Shown here piece after piece: positions 25,432 to 33,045 of a stretch of 64,000 nt of DNA. How positions within the stretch are numbered: position 1 is the first letter of the stretch; each line of letters opens with the position of its first letter. Source of the DNA: Paenibacillus doosanensis. GTDB taxonomy: Bacteria > Bacillota > Bacilli > Paenibacillales > NBRC-103111. Location: the NCBI RefSeq assembly GCF_025060755.1, contig NZ_JANYUY010000023.1, positions 43,765 to 107,764 on the forward strand, read 5' to 3'. Both the position numbers and the translations under genes were made by a program. A model generated the notes under the pieces. The model was not told where the DNA came from. It was given only the letters and a program-made list of their open reading frames with translations, and did not search any database.

Positions 25432-27741
25432 TCAATTGGCTTTGGAATGGCGATAATCGGATGTATTGACTCCGTTGATCCGCTTAAAGGCGCGGCAAAA
25501 CGTATTGGACGAGCTGTAGCCCGAGCGGACGGCGATCTCGTATACGGGCAAATCCGTCTTCGCCAGCAGCTCCTTAGCCAGCGTCATCCGCAAGTCCTCC
25601 AAATAATCGGAGAAATTCGTGCCGGTCTGTTCCTTGAAAAATTGCGATAAATAGCCTCTCGTAATTCCTATCCGGTCCGCAATCAGGTCCAGGCTCATGT
25701 CCGGGTGCGCGAACGATTGATGAAGCTGCGCCATAATATTTTCCAGCAGCTTCACGTTCTGGCTTTTTTTATGCTCGTTCACCGTATCGCACACCTGCCG
25801 GTAGACGGCCGCCATCGCCCCGTAGCTTTTCTCCAAGCCCTCGTAAGAAGCGGATTCCCCGGTCAGAGGCTTGACGTTGTCCATCGCCTTTTGCTCGCTC
25901 AATCCTACCTGGGGTAGCAGTTTCACTACGGTGCCGAGCATTTCGTTCATGAACAGCTGCAGCATCGGAACGGGCAGATGCCGCTGTTTGAAATTGATCT
26001 GGTACAGCTCGCCGAGCAGCATGTCGACGGCATCCAGCTCGCCCGCCTTGGCCAGATTGGTCAGCCGAATCTCCAGATCGGACGGATAATAATAGCCGCT
26101 GCTTTCCTTGGGCAGCTCATGGTATCCTATGACGCCGGTTTGATTTCTCCACGCCAAATATTCGAGCGCCTGCCTCGCCTCCTCGCAAGAGCGCGAAACG
26201 TCCAGAAGCTCCCCGTACGTGCCGCCTGCCGCTATCCGGGTAGCGATGTTCACCTGCGAATAGATCATCTCGCTGATGCGCAGGAGCATTTCGTTCCAAT
26301 AATTCCAGTCGGCCGCTTCTTCCGAATCAAAAGCAAACAGCAGCGCCATCCGATCCTCCGCCATATCATGCCAATAGACGGCTCGCCGCATCTCCCTGCG
26401 CAAAATGTCCTTGATCTTGACCCGCTTGACGTCAAGCTCCTCAAGCGCATTGCGGTCGAAGCCGTTGTCATAACCGCACAGCTGCAAAATCGCGACCCGG
26501 TACCGGCTCCCTTCCGTCTCGATGCCCACATGCTGGAGCAGAACGGTCGTATCCTTGGCCGGCAAATAATCCCCCTTGAGCAGCCGCTCGACAAGCGCCG
26601 CCTGCAGGAAGGGGGCGTGCTTTTTCATCTTGTCCTGAAGCTCGCGATTGTTGTCGATCAATCTGGCTACGGATTCGCGGATAAACCGGTAGGCATCCGG
26701 TCCCGCATAAGACTCGCCGTCCATCCGCTCGACAATCGTCTCCATAATCGTCCTGAGCGGCCGGCTATTCCGATAAGCGATCAAATATGCGATGAGCACC
26801 CCCGCGCCCAGAAAGAGCAGCGCCATGGCTACAATAATTTTTTTGATATACAGCACTTTCTTCAGCACGACATAATCGGGCTGCGCAACCAAATAAGTCC
26901 AGCCGTTATAGGCGGAGGTCGTATAGGTGACCATCATCTGCCCTTTGCCGAAGTTTTCGAGCATGCTTCCCTGTTTGCCTTGAAGCTTGTCCCGGCCGAT
27001 CCACGGAATAGGAGCGTCATCCGATGTCGAGCTAATCATTTGGCCTTTCTCGTCAAGAATATATGCCCATCCGCCGCCTGAGAGATCCAGCCCGCCGAGC
27101 AGCTTCCGTATTTCCCGGTTGTCCACCGTAATGACAATCGCTCCTTGCGGGTAGCCCGGATAACCGAGCGAATGAAGATAGGTCAGCAATGAATACGAAA
27201 TACCGTTATTGGTCACCTGGTGGGCGGGAAGCACCTCTCTCTGGTGATAGCTGCCGATAATAAGGCTTTTCCAGCTCTCCGGATCGATGTCCTTATAATA
27301 GAAATTCTGATAAAAATCGAATAGCCCGTAAGTGGAGTTTTCCATAAATACGAGCTCGCTGTTTTTATAAACGATGAAGTAATTGAATATAAAATTGTTG
27401 GTGAGCGCATAGCTCTGCAGACTTTTGCGGGTGTCGAGAATACGGTTAATGTTGGCGCCCCGGTAAGGCTCGGTGACGTGCTGGAATTGCATGATTCGGG
27501 TATCGCCGACCAGCTGCATGGATATGGAGGATAACTCGGCGAACCTGCGGTCCAGTATATCCCGGCTCTGCTCCAGCAAATGCAAGTTGCCGGCCGTCAC
27601 TTCCCGCTCCATTTCATGCAATGTTTTGTAGTAAATGACTGCGCCGACAAGCAGCGGAAGAAGCAGGAATAACAAGTTCGGCGCCAACAAGCGTATAAAC
27701 AGCCGGTGGCTGCCTGTCCTCCCGCGGTTCATTCTCCACAT
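25432..27741 (-). CDS. Membrane-bound AraC-family transcriptional regulator
   Basis: 769 residues. A transmembrane helix at about 16-38 and another at about 300-322 bracket a roughly 260-residue extracytoplasmic Cache-like sensor domain. A cytoplasmic linker follows, and the C-terminal 100 residues are an AraC double helix-turn-helix (MSLDLIADRIGITRGYLSQFFKEQTG and LPVYEIAVRSGYSSSNTFCRAFKRING). One-component regulators of this kind (YesS/YtdP type) sense extracellular sugar or binding protein and activate the adjacent oligosaccharide ABC operon and glycosidases. TTGGAGGGAGAG precedes the ATG, and a good promoter with an internal palindrome lies at 27775-27803. Confidence 0.93.
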   Translation of the reverse strand: MWRMNRGRTGSHRLFIRLLAPNLLFLLLPLLVGAVIYYKTLHEMEREVTAGNLHLLEQSRDILDRRFAELSSISMQLVGDTRIMQFQHVTEPYRGANINRILDTRKSLQSYALTNNFIFNYFIVYKNSELVFMENSTYGLFDFYQNFYYKDIDPESWKSLIIGSYHQREVLPAHQVTNNGISYSLLTYLHSLGYPGYPQGAIVITVDNREIRKLLGGLDLSGGGWAYILDEKGQMISSTSDDAPIPWIGRDKLQGKQGSMLENFGKGQMMVTYTTSAYNGWTYLVAQPDYVVLKKVLYIKKIIVAMALLFLGAGVLIAYLIAYRNSRPLRTIMETIVERMDGESYAGPDAYRFIRESVARLIDNNRELQDKMKKHAPFLQAALVERLLKGDYLPAKDTTVLLQHVGIETEGSRYRVAILQLCGYDNGFDRNALEELDVKRVKIKDILRREMRRAVYWHDMAEDRMALLFAFDSEEAADWNYWNEMLLRISEMIYSQVNIATRIAAGGTYGELLDVSRSCEEARQALEYLAWRNQTGVIGYHELPKESSGYYYPSDLEIRLTNLAKAGELDAVDMLLGELYQINFKQRHLPVPMLQLFMNEMLGTVVKLLPQVGLSEQKAMDNVKPLTGESASYEGLEKSYGAMAAVYRQVCDTVNEHKKSQNVKLLENIMAQLHQSFAHPDMSLDLIADRIGITRGYLSQFFKEQTGTNFSDYLEDLRMTLAKELLAKTDLPVYEIAVRSGYSSSNTFCRAFKRINGVNTSDYRHSKAN

Positions 27742-27774
27742 CTCGCTCTCCCTCCAAACCTGCGATTTGTATCC

Positions 27775-27803
27775 ATTGTAAAGTACTTTATACGGGCAGA
27801 CAA
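27775..27803 (-). promoter_or_regulatory. Promoter of the membrane AraC gene with palindrome in its spacer
   Basis: Minus strand TTGTCT (27798-27803), 17-base spacer, TACAAT (27775-27780). The spacer contains the perfect palindrome TAAAGTACTTTA (27779-27790), a possible operator between -35 and -10. Confidence 0.6.
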
Positions 27804-27861
27804 CGAAAGATAACGTCGAAATTCGTCATAGCTTTGTCGGAACAAAGTCTCCGGTTACGGA

Positions 27862-28040
27862 ATAAATCCCCCAAAAGTGACGTGATGCTCTGAAGCTAAT
27901 TCCGTCCGCATCCAGCCTAAGCTGGATCGGCGTCTAACCCTTCCTCTGGGTTCGTTCTATGGGTAGACTTTCCTTTCGGGGGAGACCACGGATTTCCACA
28001 GGATATGGCTGCGCATCATTTCCTAAACAACAAAAAAGAC
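27862..28040 (+). repeat. Dispersed structured repeat, copy 1
   Basis: About 180 bases closely matching 32814-32993. It starts ATAAATCCCCCAAAAG, contains the hairpin ATCCAGC-CTAA-GCTGGAT, a GTCTA...TAGAC arm, and CTTTCGGGGGA, which can pair with the start TCCCCCAAAAG as an 11-base closing stem with one mismatch. A conserved 70-base tail runs into the A-tract/GAC that is the U-tract and first stem bases of the terminator of the minus-strand flavoprotein gene. No open frame. Orientation chosen so that a G-U pair in copy 2 is tolerated in RNA. Confidence 0.8.
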
Positions 28041-28070
28041 AGCCGCTCCTATACCGCTTGGAGGACTGTC
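28032..28070 (-). terminator. Terminator of the small flavoprotein gene
   Basis: GACAGTCCTCC pairs with GGAGCGGCTGTC, followed on the minus strand by TTTTTTG. It abuts and partly overlaps the end of repeat copy 1. Confidence 0.85.
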
Positions 28071-28110
28071 CTTCTCTTCAATTATGTTGGGGCATAAGCC
28101 TTAACCGATA

Positions 28111-28680
28111 TTAAGATTCCTTCTTCATCACATCATGATCGACATAACGCGCGCCGTTGATTTCGCTGATGACATTGATAGCGACCTTCGCTCCGTCACC
28201 CGCCGTAATAATCGTATGCACGCTGACGCCTGCGGCCGTTCCCGCAGCCCAAATGCCTTCCATCGAAGTCTTGCCTTCCGGAGTCGTATCGATGACGGTC
28301 TTGATTCTTGGCTCGGTGCCTTCGCGGGTCTGCAAACCGATATGCTGGGCAAGATCCGTTAAAACCCCGGTAGCCACAATCACATGCTTACCGGCGTACT
28401 GCGCACCTTCCGTCTCGATGCTGAAGCCTTCGTCCGTCTTGGCCACGTTCTGAACCTTGCCTTGAACGAGCTCGGCGCCGAATTTGACCGCTTGCTTCTG
28501 GCCGATCTCAACCAGCTCCGGCCCGGTAATTTCCATTATGCCGTAATGATTTTCCAACCATGCGCGTTTGGTCATGCTTTGGTCGCTGTCGATCAGCAGC
28601 GTCTTCTTCCCGGCCTTGGCGGTAAACAATGCGGCGCTCGCACCTGCCGGCCCCGCTCCAATAATAACGACTTCATACAT
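28111..28680 (-). CDS. Short thioredoxin-reductase-like FAD protein lacking the NADPH domain
   Basis: 189 residues from the ATG at 28680 (AAAGGAG upstream); the frame is open further but without support. The FAD-binding motif VVIIGAGPAGASAALF opens the protein and the second FAD-contact motif TSMEGIWAAGTAAG lies near residue 145. Thioredoxin reductases have about 310 residues with an inserted NADPH domain carrying CxxC; both are absent here. It therefore looks like the FAD half alone, a known short subgroup whose function is unclear, perhaps needing a partner for electrons. Confidence 0.85.
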   Translation of the reverse strand: MYEVVIIGAGPAGASAALFTAKAGKKTLLIDSDQSMTKRAWLENHYGIMEITGPELVEIGQKQAVKFGAELVQGKVQNVAKTDEGFSIETEGAQYAGKHVIVATGVLTDLAQHIGLQTREGTEPRIKTVIDTTPEGKTSMEGIWAAGTAAGVSVHTIITAGDGAKVAINVISEINGARYVDHDVMKKES

Positions 28681-28870
28681 ATTCGATACACTCCTTTCAT
28701 ATTTTCGATGCATAATTTCTTGGAGTCTTGATGCTTGTTCGCTCTCTATAATGCTACACAAATTGGCAAGGAAAGTCAAAACCGCGCATTACAATAAGCC
28801 TTTAATTTCCAACAAGAATATGCTAAATTAAGGACAATCTACCCGATCAAAGAAAAAGGAGACGTTTTCG

Positions 28871-29359
28871 ATGATCCGTAACGAAAAATGGGAATTATTA
28901 GAGAACGGCGTAACGGCGGACGAACTTAGCCAATGGAGGGAAACGATACTGGAAGGAGGCTATTCAGCCTTCAACAAACTGCTCGAAGGCTTCAAGCTGC
29001 AGTTGAAGCGAATGCAAGACGATGAGATCGAAGCGCTATTCCGCTGGATCGAATGCGCTCGGCGGTTATTCCCGGAACCGGGCCAATTCAGCCCGTCCTG
29101 GCTTACGATTTGGACGGAATTACGAGAGATGGTCGTCATCAAACAGCAGCTGATGCAGACGATCCCCCGCGCGGAACGCGACGGAGAATGGCAGCTTATC
29201 CTCGACAATCCTTTTACGATTGAGGAAATCGTCTGCCATCCCGGTCTTACTTTTGACGAGGCTTCGTACTTATACAGCTACTTTCGTCCCGGTTTGCAAA
29301 AAAACGAGTACATAAGATTACAAAAAATCCAGACCTTGGTAACCGATGTCGGCTCCTGA
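28871..29359 (+). CDS. Conserved-looking hypothetical protein, 162 aa
   Basis: 162 residues, soluble, mostly helical, rich in Glu, Leu and Trp (WELLENGVTADELSQWRETILEGG..., LFRWIECARRLFPEPGQFSPSWL...). No signal peptide, membrane helix or metal motif. The ATG is preceded by AAAGGAGA and codon use looks like that of its neighbours, so it is a real gene. No family recognised. It is transcribed away from the flavoprotein gene and followed by a terminator at 29499-29534. Confidence 0.75.
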   Translation: MIRNEKWELLENGVTADELSQWRETILEGGYSAFNKLLEGFKLQLKRMQDDEIEALFRWIECARRLFPEPGQFSPSWLTIWTELREMVVIKQQLMQTIPRAERDGEWQLILDNPFTIEEIVCHPGLTFDEASYLYSYFRPGLQKNEYIRLQKIQTLVTDVGS

Positions 29360-29798
29360 TGAGACGACTCCTAAACCCGCAGCGCTTCTCGACAGCAACA
29401 GCGCGCGACAAAGGCGGCATTCGGGCGAACATGTCGAATAAAACACACATTTATCGACTTCTGCGCTTGCCCGGGAAATGCGGCATCGCCCAAATTAGAA
29501 AACGGACGCTTTGAGGCGGCCGTTTTCGCTTTTTAACGCCGCCTTATTCAAGTCTGATTCTCCGGCGTCTTCACGTTAATCCGTCGTTCAGAATCGTTCA
29601 ATTGCAGACTCATAGAACATTTTACATATTTTTACATTTTAAATATTCGCTTATCTGTTTTTGCATAAAAGTTAAAAAAACAATATTCGACCGCAGTTTC
29701 GGCATATTTTCCACAGCAAGGCCACCCAATCGACTTCCACTTTTTTGAAAATGCCGTCAAATAATAATCATATTGATAAAATGCTGCAGTTTGGAGGA
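29360..29798. other. Long intergenic region
   Basis: 439 bases between the 162-aa gene and the spo0E region. The left part is GC-rich and holds the terminator at 29499-29534; the right part (about 29600-29790) is strongly AT-rich and must contain the promoter for the spo0E-like gene. No gene seen. Confidence 0.6.
29499..29534 (+). terminator. Rho-independent terminator
   Basis: AAAACGG with CCGTTTT, inner GCGTCC/GGCGGC-like partial pairing, then CGCTTTTT. About 140 bases past the 162-aa gene. Confidence 0.65.
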
Positions 29799-29900
29799 AT
29801 GATTATTGCAAACAATCCTATTTTTCTTCATTATTATGGAAGATTGTATAAGTTTGTGAATCTAACTACGCTTATCGCGTCACAAAGGAATGGAGCTTAA
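29799..29900 (+). CDS. Possible 33-aa leader ORF before the spo0E-like gene
   Basis: ATG at 29799 directly behind GGAGG, reading MIIANNPIFLHYYGRLYKF and on to a TAA at 29898-29900, two bases before the spo0E-like start codon. A TTG in another frame 8 bases after the same GGAGG would give a 17-residue hydrophobic peptide instead. Either could be translated and coupled to the Spo0E gene. Family unknown and possibly not coding. Confidence 0.3.
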   Translation: MIIANNPIFLHYYGRLYKFVNLTTLIASQRNGA

Positions 29901-29902
29901 CG

Positions 29903-30106
29903 ATGGATTTGAATGAAATGATCGAGAAACTGCGGGACCGGATGATTCAGACTGCGATGCGTCAAGGAAATTTATGCGACAAAAATGTCGTCGAGCTAAG
30001 CCAACAGCTGGATGTCCTGTTACTGGCCCAGCACCGCAGGAGGTGCTATCAGCGAAGCCGCGGCAAGAGAGCTTCAGCCGCCCGTACTGTCATCTCCAGC
30101 CAGTAA
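29903..30106 (+). CDS. Spo0E-family aspartyl-phosphate phosphatase
   Basis: 67 residues. The family pattern is clear: a first helix MIEKLRDRMIQTAMRQG, a turn, then VVELSQQLDVLLL with the signature S-Q-x-L-D. Spo0E-like phosphatases dephosphorylate Spo0A-P and so delay sporulation or alter other phosphorelay outputs. The C-terminal 25 residues are basic and not conserved in the family. Ribosome site GGAG 8 bases upstream. Immediately preceded by a possible small leader ORF. Confidence 0.85.
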   Translation: MDLNEMIEKLRDRMIQTAMRQGNLCDKNVVELSQQLDVLLLAQHRRRCYQRSRGKRASAARTVISSQ

Positions 30107-30155
30107 CGACCTTCCCTAAGCTGTTATACATAGATTCGAACACTTAGGACGTTAC
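30103..30155. terminator. Inverted repeat between spo0E-like gene and the MDR dehydrogenase
   Basis: GTAACG (30103-30108) with CGTTAC (30150-30155) and an inner CCTAAG/CTTAGG. It lies at the convergence of two genes but lacks a U-tract, so terminator function is uncertain. Confidence 0.35.
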
Positions 30156-30164
30156 CCCTAAAGC

Positions 30165-31217
30165 CTATTTCGTTGACCCCCGGCGCAGCATACTTCCCGA
30201 GCATCCCTGCTCAATTCTGCTTCCCGCCGCTCGGCTGGTCAGCATCATTTTCCCGCCCATGCCGGAGGCATTACTTAACCGTACTGCCTCTATCGTCTGT
30301 TTTAACTCTATTCGGCGCTTCACCGGAGCGAACTGCAGCCTGCCCTCCTGTACGAGAGCCATGATGCGCGCGAAAGCTTCCTGCCAGTCGCCGACCGATG
30401 CCCGCTCCAGCCAGGAGCGCAGCCAGAACAGCTTTGGCACCGTCCCCGTATCCCGGGCGATCCGATGCCATTCGGGCGATATGCCCGACAACAGACCGAT
30501 GCTAAGCACCGTGCCTCCAGGGCGCACGCAAGCCGCGAGCTGCGCCGAATCGGGTCCGCCTATCGAGTCTATCCCTGCATGAGCCCCTCTTCCTCCCGTT
30601 AAATCCATGACCGCTTCATGCCAAGAAGGCTGCGAGGAGTTCACCGCATTCGATGCTCCCAGCTCCAGAAGCTCCTGCGCGTATTTTCCGTCCCGGGTTA
30701 TCGCAATGACCCTGAAGCCCATAACGCCCGCCAGTTGGGCGAACACGCGGCCGATTGCCGAGCCTGCTGCATTGACGAGCAGCGTTTGATCCGGCTGCAG
30801 CGCCAGCACGTCCGTGCAGATCAGCCATGCGGTCAACGGATTGATATAGAGCTGGGCGGCGTTATCGTCATCGATGCCATCCGGCACCAGCACCGACCAA
30901 CGCGCTTCTGTCGTCACATACTCCTGCCAAGTGCCTTCTCCCCTTAACGGCAGCGCGCGCCGGCCTATCAGCGAAGAAGGAACGCCTTCTCCGACGGCAT
31001 CTACGATACCGACGCCCTCGTATCCCGGCACGAACGGGAGCGATACCCGATGTGCGTAAGCGCCGCGAACCGGGATCAAATCCGACGGATTGACAGGCCG
31101 CTCCATCATTCGAACGAGGACTTGCCCCGGCCCTGGAAGCCGCGTTTCCTTGCGTCCAAGCCGAAGCACGTCCAGCGGATCGCCGAAACGATCGCAGCTT
31201 ATATAATACGATTGCAC
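30165..31217 (-). CDS. Medium-chain dehydrogenase/reductase, quinone-oxidoreductase-like
   Basis: 350 residues from a GTG at 31217 (AAAGGGGGT 8 bases upstream; the ATG 14 codons earlier has no site). GroES-like N-terminal domain (PGPGQVLVRMMERPVNPSDL, FVPGYEGVGIVDAVGEGV) and a Rossmann domain with LLVNAAGSAIGRVFAQLAG (about 147-165). No catalytic-zinc Cys/His set is visible, so it belongs to the zinc-free quinone/enoyl reductase branch using NADPH. The last 20 residues (GSRIEQGCSGSMLRRGSTK) look extra. Substrate unknown. Confidence 0.85.
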   Translation of the reverse strand: MQSYYISCDRFGDPLDVLRLGRKETRLPGPGQVLVRMMERPVNPSDLIPVRGAYAHRVSLPFVPGYEGVGIVDAVGEGVPSSLIGRRALPLRGEGTWQEYVTTEARWSVLVPDGIDDDNAAQLYINPLTAWLICTDVLALQPDQTLLVNAAGSAIGRVFAQLAGVMGFRVIAITRDGKYAQELLELGASNAVNSSQPSWHEAVMDLTGGRGAHAGIDSIGGPDSAQLAACVRPGGTVLSIGLLSGISPEWHRIARDTGTVPKLFWLRSWLERASVGDWQEAFARIMALVQEGRLQFAPVKRRIELKQTIEAVRLSNASGMGGKMMLTSRAAGSRIEQGCSGSMLRRGSTK

Positions 31218-31244
31218 AGCCGCACCCCCTTTGCAAAGAAAGAA

Positions 31245-31275
31245 GCCGATTTTCCCCATTAGCGAAAAAATCGGC
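31245..31275 (-). terminator. Terminator of the YciI-like gene
   Basis: Perfect 9-base stem GCCGATTTT / AAAATCGGC, followed on the minus strand by TTCTTTCTTT. It sits between the YciI-like gene and the MDR gene start, making them separate units unless read-through occurs. Confidence 0.75.
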
Positions 31276-31313
31276 CCTTGTATGTATATCGCTCTTCCGG
31301 AAAATCTCCCGGC

Positions 31314-31583
31314 TTATTGATCCGCCAGTACAACATCCCATTCGTGAATCTCGTAATTTCTCGCTTTATGAATGATATAAGGGTCGTTCAACACGAGCGC
31401 TTCGACTGCTTCGAAGCTTTCAACCCGATAAATGACCAGTCCGCCCGCTCCGTCAACAAAACGCCCGTTGGCGAAAATGTGTCCTTCGGCCCGTTTCTCG
31501 GCCAAGTAATCCAGATGCGCCGAGCGGTACGTTTGGCTTTTTTCCTCATCCAGCATCGGTAAAAATACGGCAAAATGCTTCAT
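31314..31583 (-). CDS. YciI family protein
   Basis: 89 residues from the ATG at 31583, chosen over one six codons upstream because AGAGGATG precedes it and family members start MKxFAVF. The pattern MKHFAVFLPMLDEEKSQTYRSAHLDYLAEKRAEGHIFANGRF...GGLVIYRVESFEAVEALVLNDPYI matches the ferredoxin-like YciI/YCII domain with its conserved His and the D-P motif. YciI proteins have weak hydrolase or dimeric scaffold roles; the cellular function is unclear. Confidence 0.85.
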   Translation of the reverse strand: MKHFAVFLPMLDEEKSQTYRSAHLDYLAEKRAEGHIFANGRFVDGAGGLVIYRVESFEAVEALVLNDPYIIHKARNYEIHEWDVVLADQ

Positions 31584-31731
31584 CGTTCCAACATCCTCTC
31601 TCATCGTTGAGCTTAAGTCTGCGGCGCCGGCGCCGGAAATTCCGTCTGATCGGTCATCGCCGCGGCCGACGTCGCCTATTTCTTCTTACTATCATATAGC
31701 AAACGGCTTCGTAAGCCAACTCCTGTGCGCA

Positions 31732-32604
31732 TTATTGACCGGCGGCAGACTCGCTTCCCGGCCAAATGTCCGTTTTCGCGGGATGCAGCGTCTTTTTGCG
31801 GTATTGGGACGGCGGCGTCCCTGTCTTCCTGTGGAACAAGCGTGAGAAATAAGAAGTTGTCCAGCCCAGCCTCTCGCTGATCTCCGTTACCGTCCAGTTC
31901 GTCTCCTCCAAATATTCCATGGCCTTTTCCAGACGAATTTCCTGCAAATATTGCATCGGGCTCTTGCCTATGCGATCATTGCAAACTTTAATAATATAAT
32001 GCGGGTGAAAACCAAAATGATTGGCGATATCGACCAGAGACAGCTTGTCGGCCAAATGCTCGTTCATGTAAACGGCGATCGGAAAATCCGCATACAGCCC
32101 GGCTGTCCTTCTCAAGCGGCCGCCCTCTTGACCGGCCCCGCGCAAGCTCTTCTGAAGCAGCGACAGCAGCGTGCCTTTGAAACCGGAATCGATTCTGTAC
32201 AAGGCCAGCCTCTCGGGCTTTTGGGCGTATTCCAAAGACAGTTGGAACCACATTAGCAAATCGGCCATATCATCGCCGCCGCAAGGACCGTTGGACGGAT
32301 GCGTTCGAATCGCCTGCGCCAGTTCTTCATCGTAAAGCCGGAATTTATAATCGATAGCGACCGACTGCTCTTGAAAATAAAATGCGTGTTTCGCCTGCGG
32401 CGGAATTAAGTAAAAATGTTTGCCCCGCAGCGGGCAGCGGCGTTCGCCGCAGAGCATCTCGCCCCCGCCTTTCCGGAGAACGACCAATTGATGATACTCA
32501 TGTGCATGAAGTGAAATGGCTTCGCCCGGCAAGTAATCGTTTCTCGCTACTTGCAGCATATTCAGCTGTGCGTCTCTCAAAGACCGTTTCGCTTCAATGG
32601 CCAT
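31732..32604 (-). CDS. AraC-family regulator with N-terminal cupin
   Basis: 290 residues from the ATG at 32604 (AGGGAGA 7 bases upstream). The N-terminal half is a cupin-like sensing domain (PGEAISLHAHEYHQLVVLRKGGGEMLCGERRCPLRGKHFYLIPPQAKHAF). The C-terminal 100 residues contain two helix-turn-helix units (LSLVDIANHFGFHPHYIIKVCNDRIGKSP and WTVTEISERLGWTTSYFSRLFHRKTG). Such regulators usually bind a sugar or small ligand and activate nearby catabolic genes. No obvious target gene is adjacent; it stands alone. Confidence 0.9.
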   Translation of the reverse strand: MAIEAKRSLRDAQLNMLQVARNDYLPGEAISLHAHEYHQLVVLRKGGGEMLCGERRCPLRGKHFYLIPPQAKHAFYFQEQSVAIDYKFRLYDEELAQAIRTHPSNGPCGGDDMADLLMWFQLSLEYAQKPERLALYRIDSGFKGTLLSLLQKSLRGAGQEGGRLRRTAGLYADFPIAVYMNEHLADKLSLVDIANHFGFHPHYIIKVCNDRIGKSPMQYLQEIRLEKAMEYLEETNWTVTEISERLGWTTSYFSRLFHRKTGTPPSQYRKKTLHPAKTDIWPGSESAAGQ

Positions 32605-32813
32605 CTGCATATCTCCCTTCGACCGCCGGATGAGCCTGGGCGCCAGCCGGTTTGCCGGCTGCAAACGGAACTGGTTTGAAAAGGCTTTCAAACGGCTTTA
32701 GCTCCATCATAAACCGGCCCCATCCGGTTCGAAATGGGTAAACTTAACATAGGATTATGCTTTCTTACGCTTTTGGGCTCCCACATCCAGTCCCTCTTCT
32801 GTCCTACATGGGA

Positions 32814-32993
32814 ACAAATCCCCCAAAAGTGACGTGATGCTCTGAAGCTTATTCCGTCCGCATCCAGCTTCAGTTGGATCGGCGTCTAACCATTCAGCTA
32901 GGATCGTTCTATGGTTAGACATTACTTTCGGGGGAGCCCCCGGATATCCACAGGATATGGCTGCGCTTCATTTCCTAAACAATAAAAAAAGAC
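32814..32993 (+). repeat. Dispersed structured repeat, copy 2
   Basis: Closely similar to 27862-28040 in the same orientation and context. It has the same closing stem TCCCCC-AAAAG / CTTTCGGGGGA, the hairpin ATCCAGC-TTCA-GTTGGAT (one G-U pair as RNA), and a perfect 10-base arm GTCTAACCAT / ATGGTTAGAC. The conserved tail again ends in the A-tract plus GAC of a minus-strand gene's terminator, here that of the MFS gene. Differences from copy 1 cluster in loops and in the GTCTAACC arm. Confidence 0.8.
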
Positions 32994-33018
32994 ACCCCGC
33001 CTCAAGGCCGGATGCCCG
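32983..33018 (-). terminator. Terminator of the MFS gene
   Basis: GGCATCCGGCC with GGCGGGGTGTC (TTGA loop; two G-U pairs and one mismatch) followed by TTTTTTTATT on the minus strand, about 28 bases after the MFS stop codon. Confidence 0.75.
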
Positions 33019-33045
33019 CGAATCACTGACGGATGGCAGAGCTCC

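Larger units (their letters stand above)
32605..33045. other. Intergenic region carrying repeat copy 2
   Basis: 441 bases between the AraC gene and the MFS gene. It holds the promoter side of the AraC gene, repeat copy 2 (32814-32993) and the MFS terminator. No gene otherwise. Confidence 0.6.

Noticed and set aside
29430..29436. TGTCGAA, a Spo0A-box-like heptamer upstream of the spo0E-like gene
   Set aside because: A 7-base word is expected several times by chance in this window, and it lies about 470 bases away beyond a terminator.
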